Shown here: positions 9,601-17,710 of the stretch, piece after piece
How the letters are laid out: every line of letters begins with the position of its first letter
Position numbering within the stretch: position 1 is the first letter of the stretch
Origin: JALYUM01 sp036688685
GTDB taxonomy: Bacteria > Pseudomonadota > Gammaproteobacteria > Burkholderiales > Burkholderiaceae_D
Assembly: GCF_036688685.1 (NCBI RefSeq)
Contig: NZ_JAQQPS010000028.1
Coordinates: forward strand, 1 to 64,000
DNA length: 64,000 nt
Direction of reading: 5' to 3'
The notes under the pieces: model-generated
Told to the model about the DNA's origin: nothing
What the model saw: only the letters and a program-made list of their open reading frames with translations
The model's database searches: none
Translations under genes and position numbers: made by a program

Positions 9601-12600
9601 TCAGCTGGCGCAGCACCACCTGGCTGTGGGTCCACGCCAGTTCGAAGACACGGTCGGTCAGGTGGCGGTCCTGGTATTTGTCGACCAGGTGAATCGCGCC
9701 GTCACGGGTGTCGTGCATGCCCAGGACGATGTCGAGCACGACTTCTTCGTCGGGTTCCAGACGCAGCGTGCGGCGGATCGAGACGATCGGGTCGAGCACC
9801 GAACCATCCGCGCCGCCGAGCGCGCCGCCGGTGCGCAGCGCGGCCGGAGAAATGGCGTTGTAGCCGCGCCCGATGAAGGCCGGGCGGCTGGTTTCGAACG
9901 AGACGTCGACGCTGCTGCCGCCGTGCACTGTCATCAGGTTCAGCAGGTACGGCACCTGCTCGTCCTTCTCGCGCGGACGGCGCGTGGCCAGGATGGCATT
10001 GCGCGACGCCAGGATCTCGGTCTGCACGAACAGTTTGCTGAAGGCCGGATGCGCATTGTCGGCCGCGGCCGGCGCCATCACCACTTCGGCAAAGCTGGTC
10101 ACTTCGATGGTGCGCACCTGGTTCGACTTGTTGAGGATGCGGGTGCGGCGCAGTTCGATGTCGTCTTCGGGCGAGACGACGATTTCCGTGTGCAGCTCGA
10201 TGCCGTTGTCGCTGCGGCGGAATTCCGCGCGGCCTTCCGAGAACACGGCTTCATAGAAATCGGGCTTGGCGGCGGTCGGCTGGTACGTGGTCGACCAGTA
10301 AGCGTCGCTGTCCACATCGCGGACATAGCAGAAATTGCCCCAGTCGTCGGCGGTACCGTCTTCGCGCCAGCGCGTGACGGCCATGTCTTTCCAGCGGCTG
10401 TAACCACCGCCGGCACTGCTGACCATGACGTTGTAGCGGCCGTTCGACAGCAGCTGCACTTCGGGGTGGGCAGTGGCCATCGCGGTGATCACGCGCATCG
10501 GCGTATCCGGATCGGCTTTCGCGTTGCGCAGCACATCAGTTTCGACACTGGCCGATTCGAACGCGCCGGTCTTGGGTACGCGCTCCTGCAAGACCAGCAT
10601 GGTGGCCTGGAACAGCGGGTCGGACTCGAAGCGGCGCTGCATCGGGCGCTCGTGCAGCAGGTACGACAGGGAGAGGAAACCCATGCCCTGGTGGTGCGCC
10701 ATGAACGAGCGCACGACCACGAAATCCTGGCCGCGCGGCAGGCGCGCGGCGGTGTAGTCGATGGCTTCATAAAAGCCGTAGCGGCCCATGAAGCCGAGAT
10801 CGGCCATGCGCTGCAGATTTTCGGTGGCCAGTTCCGGTGCCACCATCAAGCCCATCATGGTGGCGTACGGTGCGATGACAAGGTCGTCGCCCAGGCCGCG
10901 TTTCAGGCCCGTGCCTGGCACGCCGAACGCACGGTACTGGTAATTCATCGACGCGTCGATGGTGTTGTAGCCCGACTCCGAAATACCCCACGGGACGTTG
11001 CGCTTACGGCCGTAATCGGCCTGCGCGCGGATGATGCCGTGGTAGGTCTGGTCAAGTAAGGTGTTACTGAAGGTCGGCATCACCAGCAGCGGCATCAGGT
11101 ACTCGAACATCGAGCCGCTCCACGATTGCAGCAGCTGTTCGCCACCCACCAGGCACAGGTTGCGGCCGAGCGCAAACCAGTGCTCCTGCGGCAGCTGGCC
11201 CTGGGCGATGGTGACAAAGCTGGCCAGACGGGCTTCCGAGGCGAGCAGATCGTAGGTGCTGTTGTCCAGGCGCCGGTCGGTGACGTTGTAGCCGATCGCC
11301 AGCAATTTCAGGTCCTCGACATACAGGAAACCGAACTCCATCTGGGCGTCTTCGCGCGCCTGCTCGGCCAGTTCGACCAGGCGGGCGATGCGCACGCGCG
11401 CCGTAGCGCTGCCTTCTGCGACCAGCTGGGCCAGCACCAGTTGGCGCTGGCGTTCGGCAGGCGCCAGGTCGGTGGCGGTACTGAAGGCAGGCGTGAATTC
11501 GGCCAGTTCGCGCAGGGTTGGAATGCGCGTCAGGCTCGAATCGATGACATGTTCCTGCGCCGCGCGCATCCATGGCGCGAGCGTCAGGATTTCGGCGTGC
11601 GCGGTGGCGCAATGGGTGGCCAGGCGGCTGCTCCATTCGCGCAGAAGGGCGTCGGCATTGGCCGGCAGACTGGCGGCAATGGCGTCGGCCTGGCGCGCGA
11701 GGGCGGCCAGGTTGTCGGCGAAGCCGGGCAAGGTATCGGTGCGGGCCCGTTGTTCGTCTGCGAGCAGCGCGCGCAAGGCATCGAGTTCGGTGCGCAGGGC
11801 CGGGGCGGCCTTGAGCACCGCTGCGGTGGCGAAGCTCTCGAGCACATCGAGCGTGTCGCGGATACCGTCGAGCAGCTGGTTGCCGACGATCGGCCGGTCC
11901 ACCATCTGGTTCAGGCCAGCGGCCAGCGTCAGCAGGTGGCCAGCGAGGTTGCCGCTGTCGACCGCCGACACGTAGCGCGGCATCAGCGGCTCAAGCGTGC
12001 GGGTGTCGTACCAGTTGTACCAGTGGCCGCGGTATTTCTCCATTTTGGCCATGGTGTCCAGGGTATCGGTGGTGCGGCGCAGCAGTTCGGCGCCGCCGAT
12101 GTAGCCGAAGTCCCAGGCGGTCAGGTTGGCCAGCAGCGCCATGCCCATATTGGTCGGCGAGGTGCGGTGCGCGACGACGTGGGTTGGATGCTCCTGCATA
12201 TTGTCGGGCGGGAGCCAGTTGTCTTCCGCCCCAACATAGGTTTCGAAGAAATTCCAGGTTTTGCGGGCCAGCACATGCAGGAACAGCGTCTGCGGCTTGC
12301 TCAACTGGGCAACCGCGCGTTCGATCGGGCGGCTGATCCACCACGACAGCACCGGCGACAGGAACCACAGCAGCAGCAGTGGCGCGGCCGGGAACAGCGC
12401 GTACGGATTCTCGAACGACAGCAGGAGGGCGACGCCCACGGCCAGCGCCGGCGCAAACCACATATTGCGCACGTTGCTGGTCAAATCGGTGCTCGAGCGC
12501 GACAGCGTCGACGCGCGCCATTCGAGCAGGTGGCGGTGCGAGGCGAGCATGCGCCAGCCGGTGCGCACGATGGCGTCCACGCTGTACCAGGCCTGGTGCG

Positions 12601-15385
12601 GCATGAATGCGAGGTCGAGCAGGGCATTCCCGAAGGCCGAGCGGGCGCCCTCCGACCAGTTGATCAGGTGCTGCTCCCACGGCATGTCGTGACCCTTGTC
12701 GGCCAGGCCGATCAGCGAGCCGATGATGGCCGGCAGCAGGAACACCGACAGGATCGCCGCGCTCCAGAAGGCCGGCGCCATCAGCGTGGCCCAGCACAGC
12801 ACCAGCAACACGGTCAATGCCGGCGCGACCAGGCTGCGGCGCAGGTTGTCGAACAGCTTCCAGCGCGACAGCGCCGACAAGCGGTTCGGCAGGCGTTTTC
12901 CTTCCGGCCCCGGGACGGTGCCGCGCAGCCAGCCGGCCAGTTGCCAGTCGCCGCGGATCCAGCGGTGGCGGCGGCTGACGTCGTCGCTGTATCTGCTCGG
13001 GTACGATTCGTAGAGCTGGGCGTCGGACAGCAAGCCGGCGCGCAGGTAACAACCTTCCAGCAAATCGTGCGAGAGCACGGTATTGTCGGGCAGGCGATTG
13101 CCGAGCACGTGCTCGAAGGTGTCGACATCGTAAATGCCCTTGCCGACAAACGAGCCTTCACCGAACAAATCCTGGTAGACGTCCGAGACGGTGCGGGTGT
13201 ACGGGTCGATGCCCGGTTCGCCGCCGCACAGGTGTTCGTAGCGCGAGGCGTTTTCGTGCGGCAGCGCGGTCGACACGCGCGGCTGCAGGATGCCGTAGCC
13301 TTCCACCACGCGGGTGCCGGTGGGATCGAGCTGCGGTTGATTGAGCGGGTGCGCCATGGTGGCGATAAACTGGCGCGCAGCGTCGCGCGGCAGCTGGGTA
13401 TCGGCGTCGAGCGTGATGACGTAGCGGATATTCGCCAGGCCTTCGAGGCTGCCTTCGACCACGCTGAAGCGCTCGCGCGCGCCGCCGCGCAGGAAGGCGT
13501 TCATGTCCTCGAGCTTGCCGCGCTTGCGTTCGCGGCCGATCCAGGCCTGTTCGCTGTCGTTCCAGATGCGCGGGCGGTGCAGCAAAATAAACGGCTCGAC
13601 GCGCACGGTGGAGGTGACTTGTTCTTCGCCCTCCTCGCCCATCGTGACAATGTCGTCGAAACCGTAGCGGGCATTGAGCGCGGCAATTGCGGCTCTGGCC
13701 TGCTCGGCAAGTTCGGCGTCGTCCGGCATGGTTTCACGCGGCGCGTCCGTGAAGTCGGTCAGCAGACAAAAACGCAGTTTCGAATCGCGGTTGGCCAGGA
13801 AGCGCACTTCCAGCGCCTCGACTAGGGTATCGACATTTTTCTGGCTGTAGATCAGGGTTGGCACCACCACCATGGCGCCGCCATCGGATGGAATGCCATG
13901 ACTGAAATCCAGGCGCGGCAAGGGATGCGGGCTGGCCAGGCGCGTGGCCATGAAGTTCACCAGCGCCAGCGCCAGTTGGCTCGAGCCGACTGCGGCGAGC
14001 ACGCCGACCAGCACCATCAGCCAGGTCTCGGCGCCGCCGTCGCGGGCGTGGATGACGACCGAAGCCGTGAACATGGCCGTCAACAGCGCGATGCCGCCCA
14101 GGTAGCCGGCCAGCGGGTGTTCGGTCACGGTGTGGCGCAGCGTGCCGCCCAGGCTGTATTTCGCCTTCAGGCGCTTGCGTAAGGTGGGCAGACCCGAGCC
14201 GATCAGATAGTAGCCAACGTGGCGAGTGCGGCCGTCAAGCCCACCCTGCGCGGTTTCGCGCAGTTCGCCGGCCAGGGCCAGAACGTGTCCGGCCACTTCA
14301 ATTTCACTGTATGGTGAGGTGCGCGCCAGCGTTTCGACAACGTGGCGGTAATGGTCGCGCGTGGCGAAATCCATGCGGCCGTAGGTGCCGGACGGGTCCA
14401 GGCGCAGGGTCTGCTCGACGGCGCTCATGGTTTCGACGAACTCGCGCCAATCGACGGTCGTCAACAAGCGCAGGCTGCCGATGCTGTTGCTGATTGAAAC
14501 CTGGTCGGTCGACTGCTGGCCGATGTCGGCCTGCACCTGGCCGTCGATGGTTTGTCCCTCGTCGTTCAGGCGCGTGCCGACCCATTGCATCACCAGCGTC
14601 AAGGCCGGGTTCTGGCTTTGCAGGCGGCGCTGCAGTTCGGCCACAAAGCTCGACCCCATCGGGCGCACGGCGCGCGCCATGTCGGCCACCAGCAGGATCA
14701 GGTCACCGGGCCGGGTCTCGGCCGTTTCGACCATCCGGTCGGCCCAGCTGTTGGCCAGCTCGCGCTGGACCAGGTGTTCGTCAAGACGTGCCGCCACGCG
14801 GCGCAGGTTTTCGATCAGGGCCAGGCGCAGCATGATCGGAATGGCCCACAGTTCGCCCAGGCGCAGCGGCGCGGTTTCCTGGTATGACGCAACGAAGCGC
14901 GTGAGGCTTTCGGGATCGATCTTGCCGTCGCCGTGCGAGATCAGCTCCAGCGCCAGTTTATAAGCGCGCGGCGTGCCTTCAATGCCGGGGTTGGCCAGGC
15001 GCGGCAGCTCGCGGCTGTAGTGTTTCGGCAGGTGGCGCCGCGCGGTGCGAATCTGCTCTTCGATGAGATAAAAGTTATCGAGCAGCCATTCGGCGGCAGG
15101 CGCCAGCCGCATGCCGGCTTTGGCGGCGCGGGTCAGGTCGGCGCTGGCGCTGGCAATGACGTGGGCGTTGTCGGTCAGGCGCGACAGCAGCCGGTCGGGG
15201 CCACCCTGGGCGCTGAGCTGGTGCCAGCCGGCCAGGCGGCGGCCGTGGGCCGACATCTGGGCGGCGCTGAACAATTCGGAGCGCAGCGGCGCTTCGTCGT
15301 CCGGGCTGCCCTTGCGCGCAATGGTGGAAGGAATATTCAGTGGCGCGTCGGGCGCGTCCAGGACGATGTCAGATTCTTTGTTCAA
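6617..15385 (-). CDS. ndvB: Cyclic beta-1,2-glucan synthase, GT84 plus GH94
   Basis: This 2922-residue inner-membrane enzyme is the size expected of NdvB/Cgs. It polymerises UDP-glucose into beta-1,2-glucan, adjusts chain length and cyclises it for the periplasm. An N-terminal region of ~415 residues precedes membrane segments near 425-485. A family-84 glycosyltransferase follows, with DADTQLP near 655 and RRHRWIRGDW near 805, then further membrane segments to about 1030. The C-terminal half holds paired beta-sandwich (glycosyltransferase-36) regions and a GH94 phosphorylase-like catalytic domain with TCDWNDGMDRVG near 2598. No ATG fits the start. TTG at 15385, with GAGG seven bases upstream, is chosen over longer frames. 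Confidence 0.93.
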   Translation of the reverse strand: MNKESDIVLDAPDAPLNIPSTIARKGSPDDEAPLRSELFSAAQMSAHGRRLAGWHQLSAQGGPDRLLSRLTDNAHVIASASADLTRAAKAGMRLAPAAEWLLDNFYLIEEQIRTARRHLPKHYSRELPRLANPGIEGTPRAYKLALELISHGDGKIDPESLTRFVASYQETAPLRLGELWAIPIMLRLALIENLRRVAARLDEHLVQRELANSWADRMVETAETRPGDLILLVADMARAVRPMGSSFVAELQRRLQSQNPALTLVMQWVGTRLNDEGQTIDGQVQADIGQQSTDQVSISNSIGSLRLLTTVDWREFVETMSAVEQTLRLDPSGTYGRMDFATRDHYRHVVETLARTSPYSEIEVAGHVLALAGELRETAQGGLDGRTRHVGYYLIGSGLPTLRKRLKAKYSLGGTLRHTVTEHPLAGYLGGIALLTAMFTASVVIHARDGGAETWLMVLVGVLAAVGSSQLALALVNFMATRLASPHPLPRLDFSHGIPSDGGAMVVVPTLIYSQKNVDTLVEALEVRFLANRDSKLRFCLLTDFTDAPRETMPDDAELAEQARAAIAALNARYGFDDIVTMGEEGEEQVTSTVRVEPFILLHRPRIWNDSEQAWIGRERKRGKLEDMNAFLRGGARERFSVVEGSLEGLANIRYVITLDADTQLPRDAARQFIATMAHPLNQPQLDPTGTRVVEGYGILQPRVSTALPHENASRYEHLCGGEPGIDPYTRTVSDVYQDLFGEGSFVGKGIYDVDTFEHVLGNRLPDNTVLSHDLLEGCYLRAGLLSDAQLYESYPSRYSDDVSRRHRWIRGDWQLAGWLRGTVPGPEGKRLPNRLSALSRWKLFDNLRRSLVAPALTVLLVLCWATLMAPAFWSAAILSVFLLPAIIGSLIGLADKGHDMPWEQHLINWSEGARSAFGNALLDLAFMPHQAWYSVDAIVRTGWRMLASHRHLLEWRASTLSRSSTDLTSNVRNMWFAPALAVGVALLLSFENPYALFPAAPLLLLWFLSPVLSWWISRPIERAVAQLSKPQTLFLHVLARKTWNFFETYVGAEDNWLPPDNMQEHPTHVVAHRTSPTNMGMALLANLTAWDFGYIGGAELLRRTTDTLDTMAKMEKYRGHWYNWYDTRTLEPLMPRYVSAVDSGNLAGHLLTLAAGLNQMVDRPIVGNQLLDGIRDTLDVLESFATAAVLKAAPALRTELDALRALLADEQRARTDTLPGFADNLAALARQADAIAASLPANADALLREWSSRLATHCATAHAEILTLAPWMRAAQEHVIDSSLTRIPTLRELAEFTPAFSTATDLAPAERQRQLVLAQLVAEGSATARVRIARLVELAEQAREDAQMEFGFLYVEDLKLLAIGYNVTDRRLDNSTYDLLASEARLASFVTIAQGQLPQEHWFALGRNLCLVGGEQLLQSWSGSMFEYLMPLLVMPTFSNTLLDQTYHGIIRAQADYGRKRNVPWGISESGYNTIDASMNYQYRAFGVPGTGLKRGLGDDLVIAPYATMMGLMVAPELATENLQRMADLGFMGRYGFYEAIDYTAARLPRGQDFVVVRSFMAHHQGMGFLSLSYLLHERPMQRRFESDPLFQATMLVLQERVPKTGAFESASVETDVLRNAKADPDTPMRVITAMATAHPEVQLLSNGRYNVMVSSAGGGYSRWKDMAVTRWREDGTADDWGNFCYVRDVDSDAYWSTTYQPTAAKPDFYEAVFSEGRAEFRRSDNGIELHTEIVVSPEDDIELRRTRILNKSNQVRTIEVTSFAEVVMAPAAADNAHPAFSKLFVQTEILASRNAILATRRPREKDEQVPYLLNLMTVHGGSSVDVSFETSRPAFIGRGYNAISPAALRTGGALGGADGSVLDPIVSIRRTLRLEPDEEVVLDIVLGMHDTRDGAIHLVDKYQDRHLTDRVFELAWTHSQVVLRQLNATETDAQMYSRLAGSVLYPNALLRADPSIVARNNRGQSGLWAYAISGDLPIVLMHIRDAANIELARELVQAHAYWRLKGLVVDLVIWYEDTSGYRQALHDQIMSLIASGADAQSLDRPGGVFVRLLDQIPQEDRVLMQSVARVIINDTAGKLTDQIRRANNVKAAPLPLLVPNQEREPFIHRAPVLAMPETLLDNGIGGFSPDGREYLIRTSATSRTPAPWSNILASPVFGSVISESGQAYTWSENAHEFRLTPWENDPVSDKGGEAFYIRDEESGSYWSPTALPAPSGADYLTRHGFGYSQFEHTAYAINSTLRTFVALDAPLKYVVITVRNDSNVTRTLSVTGYVEWVMGDLRAKSAMHIVTERDADSGALFARNAYNSDFSSRVGFFHVHGKETAFTCDRTEFVGRNRSLANPAALGRTAMSGKTGATLDPCAALQVAFTLAPGESHELVFLLGVGGRRNQDTSGIVKRYSGSEPAADAFAQVRRYWDETLGALQVSTPEPALDVLANGWLMYQTIACRMWARSGYYQSGGAYGFRDQLQDAMAAVHTRPEILREHLLLCAAHQFSEGDVQHWWHPPSNRGVRTRCSDDYLWLPLAVYRYVSTTGDMSVLSETAPYLEARPLKPEEESYYDMPGASHEVGDLYQHCVRAIKHGLRFGEHGLPLIGTCDWNDGMDRVGNHGKGESVWLGWFLIDVMQRFAEVADNYNDSHFASTCRAEAEKLGANIEKNAWDGEWYRRAYFDDGTPLGSSTNDECQIDSISQSWGVLSGAAPAERAASAMAHVDARLVRRDSGIVQLLDPPFDDGKLNPGYIRGYVPGVRENGGQYTHAAIWTAMAFAHMGNGARAWELLRMINPVNHSTNPEQTAIYKVEPYVVTADVYAVAPHVGRGGWSWYTGSAGWMYRLMVESLLGFGRHDDKLVLTPQLPDGWPGFSMEYRHGSATYAVDVKLAEHALMLVDGQLVAGNEVTMVDDGKRHTVELRVVGPVIALGM

Positions 15386-15527
15386 CAGGAGACCTCGGTG
15401 ATGTCGGGTGTAACCGTTGCGCAGGACGGCGCATCGACCCTTGGTCGCTATGGCAATCCACGAAAGCACACTATGGCGCGCAAGAACGCACGGCTACGAC
15501 CATGCTAAAACATCATCACCTTCGTCA

Positions 15528-15545
15528 CTGTACGTTAGCGTACAG
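15528..15545. promoter_or_regulatory. Perfect 18-bp palindrome upstream of ndvB (candidate operator)
   Basis: CTGTACGTTAGCGTACAG has perfect 7-base arms around TTAG. It lies 143 bases before the ndvB start, in the 190-base gap between ndvB and the 3' end of the desulfurase gene (both genes are on the minus strand). The spacing (CTG-N12-CAG) differs from LexA and lux boxes (N10). A dimeric repressor site is the simplest reading; a hairpin is also possible. Confidence 0.4.
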
Positions 15546-15575
15546 AAGCGTGAATGGTCCCGCTTTTATGGATGT

Positions 15576-17093
15576 CTATGCTTCCCCTGCGAGCGCAAAG
15601 CCGCCGGCCAGATGATAAACCCGGTTGCGGCCAAGATGGCGCAAGGTAGCGGCGGCGCGTGCGCTGCGCTTGCCGCTGCGGCAGACGAACACCAGCGCGT
15701 GGTCCTGCTCGGCCAGCCAGGCCGGCACGAATTCGCCCTGGCGCGACAGCGGCGCCGAATACAGGGCGCGGCCGCGCAGCGTGGCGGCGCCGGCAGCGTG
15801 CTCGAAGGTTTCGCGCACATCGACCAGTTGCGCATCGGGATGGTCGGCAAAGAAAGCGGCCCATTGTGCCGGCTGCAGGACGGCGGCAGGCTCGATATCG
15901 TGCGGGTACACGTCGCGGGTGGCGCTGACGCTGCAGCCGGCCAGCGCACGCCCGCAATGCCCGATGCGCGCGCAGGCCGCGTCGATGAAGGCTTCATCGA
16001 CGGCCGGGCCGAACGACAGGCGCACGGCCGACGCGGCGCGCCAGTCGGGCAACGCCATCGCTTCGAGCACGTAGCTGGGCGCGGCCTTGGCCGACGAACA
16101 CGCCGAGCCGGCGCTGACCTGGATGCCGGCGGCGTCGAACAGGTCGACGATGTCGCCGCTGGAGCGCCCCGGCACCGAAAAATTGAGCGTGGTCGGCAGC
16201 GCTTGCGCGAACGGCATATTGAACACCAGGCCGGGCAAGGCGGCCACCAGCGCGTCGACCAGGCGGTCGCGGTAATTCTCCAGCGTGGCGTGGTCGTGGA
16301 AGGTGCCGCCGGCCAGCAAGGCATCGAGCACCGCGCCAAGGGCGGCGATGCCGGCCGTGTTTTCGGTGCCGGAGCGCTGGCCGTCTTCCTGCCCGCCGCC
16401 GGCGATCAATGGCGTGAACGGTGCGCCAGCGCGTACGTACAGCATGCCGATGCCTTTCGGCGCGTACAGCTTGTGGCCGGAAAACGGGGCGTAATCGATG
16501 CGGGTGCGCGACAGTTCCAGCGGCAGTTTGCCGAGCGCCTGCACGCAGTCGACCATCCACAATGCGCGGCTGCCCTGCAGGACCTGCTCGATGCCGGCCA
16601 GGTCGGACACCACGCCGGTTTCATTATTGGCCGCCATGGTGCACACCAGGCGTGCCTGTGGCGCCCACTCGCGCAGGATGTCGAGGCGGTGCTGACCGTT
16701 GGCGTCGACCGGCAGTGCGCGCACTTCGCAGCCAGTGCCGAGGATCGCGTTCCAGTGCGCCAGCGCTTGCGGCACGGCCTTGTGTTCGGTGGCGCCGTAC
16801 AGCAGCAGGCCGCCGGTCGCACCGCGCGCTTTCAAATCGACCAGGGTGGACAGCACCGCAGTCTGGATGCCTTCGGTGGCGCCGCTATTGAACAACAGCC
16901 GGCCATCGCTCGCGCCAAGCACGCGCCGCGCGCAGGCACGGGTGGCGTCCAACATGGCCCGGGCGCGCAAACCCACCGCGTGAGTGCTGCTGGGGTTGCC
17001 GAAGTTGGCGGACAGGGTGGCCTGGGCGGCGGCACTTGCGGCCGGCAGGATGGGGGAGGTGGCGTTGGCGTCGAGATAAATCATGCCGTCCAT
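15576..17093 (-). CDS. Cysteine desulfurase fused to a C-terminal rhodanese domain
   Basis: Residues 1-385 form a class-V PLP cysteine desulfurase of IscS/NifS type. Visible features are YLDANATSP at the N-terminus, FNSGATEG, His104, Asp182, the PLP lysine in SGHKLYAPKG (Lys208) and the catalytic cysteine in SAGSACSSAKAAPS (Cys332). Residues ~400-505 are a rhodanese domain with QLVDVRE and the active-site loop CRSGKRS (Cys471). The fusion suggests that the persulfide made on the desulfurase is handed directly to the rhodanese cysteine as sulfur donor. No isc or suf scaffold genes are nearby, so it is probably not the housekeeping Fe-S enzyme. The gene is divergent from an Lrp-type regulator, which may control it. 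Confidence 0.9.
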   Translation of the reverse strand: MDGMIYLDANATSPILPAASAAAQATLSANFGNPSSTHAVGLRARAMLDATRACARRVLGASDGRLLFNSGATEGIQTAVLSTLVDLKARGATGGLLLYGATEHKAVPQALAHWNAILGTGCEVRALPVDANGQHRLDILREWAPQARLVCTMAANNETGVVSDLAGIEQVLQGSRALWMVDCVQALGKLPLELSRTRIDYAPFSGHKLYAPKGIGMLYVRAGAPFTPLIAGGGQEDGQRSGTENTAGIAALGAVLDALLAGGTFHDHATLENYRDRLVDALVAALPGLVFNMPFAQALPTTLNFSVPGRSSGDIVDLFDAAGIQVSAGSACSSAKAAPSYVLEAMALPDWRAASAVRLSFGPAVDEAFIDAACARIGHCGRALAGCSVSATRDVYPHDIEPAAVLQPAQWAAFFADHPDAQLVDVRETFEHAAGAATLRGRALYSAPLSRQGEFVPAWLAEQDHALVFVCRSGKRSARAAATLRHLGRNRVYHLAGGFALAGEA

Positions 17094-17111
17094 GGTAGCG
17101 GCTGGTACGGG

Positions 17112-17175
17112 GCCAAATATCCCAAATTATTCACAATGAAGCAGTGATATAGTATGAATCATCTATTTATTTGGC
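17112..17175. promoter_or_regulatory. Widely spaced inverted repeat in the desulfurase/Lrp divergent region
   Basis: GCCAAATA at 17112-17119 and its exact complement TATTTGGC at 17168-17175 are separated by 48 AT-rich bases. Together they occupy most of the 91-base region between two divergent start codons, the right arm ending 9 bases before the Lrp-family ATG. Lrp/AsnC octamers wrap DNA at spaced sites, so this could be an autoregulatory site. Confidence 0.4.
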
Positions 17176-17184
17176 AGATTTAGC

Positions 17185-17664
17185 ATGAATCAACTTGACC
17201 ACTTCGATTACGCCATTCTGGCCGCCTTGCAGGCCGACGCCACCCTGTCGATTGCCGCCGTCAGCGAGAAGGTCGGCCTGTCCAGTACACCGTGCTGGAA
17301 GCGGGTACGCCGGCTGGAAGAAGAAGGCTACATCGAAAGCCGCGTGACCGTCGTCAACCGCAAAAAAGTCGGCTTGCCGGTGACGGTGTTCGTCAGCGTG
17401 CGCACCAGCGAGCACGATGACAAATGGCTGGCGCGCTTTGCGGCCGCCGTCATCGCGCTGCCCGAAGTGCAGGAATTTCACCGCATGAGCGGCGACGTCG
17501 ATTATCTTCTTAAAGTCGTCACCACCGATATCGAGGGCTATGACCTGTTCTATAAAAAGCTGATTCGCACGGCGAAGCTGACCGGGGTGTCGTCGGCGTT
17601 TTCGATGGAGCAGATCAAATCGACCAGCGCGCTGCCACTGGAACTGGTCGCGCATGGGGTGTAA
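17185..17664 (+). CDS. Lrp/AsnC-family transcriptional regulator
   Basis: This 159-residue protein has the family layout. An N-terminal winged helix-turn-helix (FDYAILAALQADATLS, VGLSSTPCWKRVRRLEEEGYI) is followed by a RAM ligand-binding domain in the C-terminal half. The HTH carries the typical S-x-T-x-CWKRV motif of Lrp recognition helices. Such regulators usually sense amino acids and often control the adjacent divergent gene, here a cysteine desulfurase-rhodanese fusion. The following gene, an amino-acid-type ABC binding protein, is 46 bases downstream on the same strand. The ligand (cysteine or another amino acid) cannot be determined from sequence. Confidence 0.93.
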   Translation: MNQLDHFDYAILAALQADATLSIAAVSEKVGLSSTPCWKRVRRLEEEGYIESRVTVVNRKKVGLPVTVFVSVRTSEHDDKWLARFAAAVIALPEVQEFHRMSGDVDYLLKVVTTDIEGYDLFYKKLIRTAKLTGVSSAFSMEQIKSTSALPLELVAHGV

Positions 17665-17710
17665 TTCATGCGATGATTGCGCGCGTTCGTCCACTCAGGA
17701 GACTATCTCA

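Noticed and set aside
8144..13825. Two very long plus-strand frames (8144-11059 and 11126-13825) opposite ndvB
   Set aside because: They are antisense to a full-length, motif-complete glucan synthase; the sequences are Arg/Gln/Ala-rich without homology.
15528..15545. LexA box or lux box at the ndvB palindrome
   Set aside because: The symmetric CTG...CAG spacing is 12 bases, whereas both of those sites require 10.
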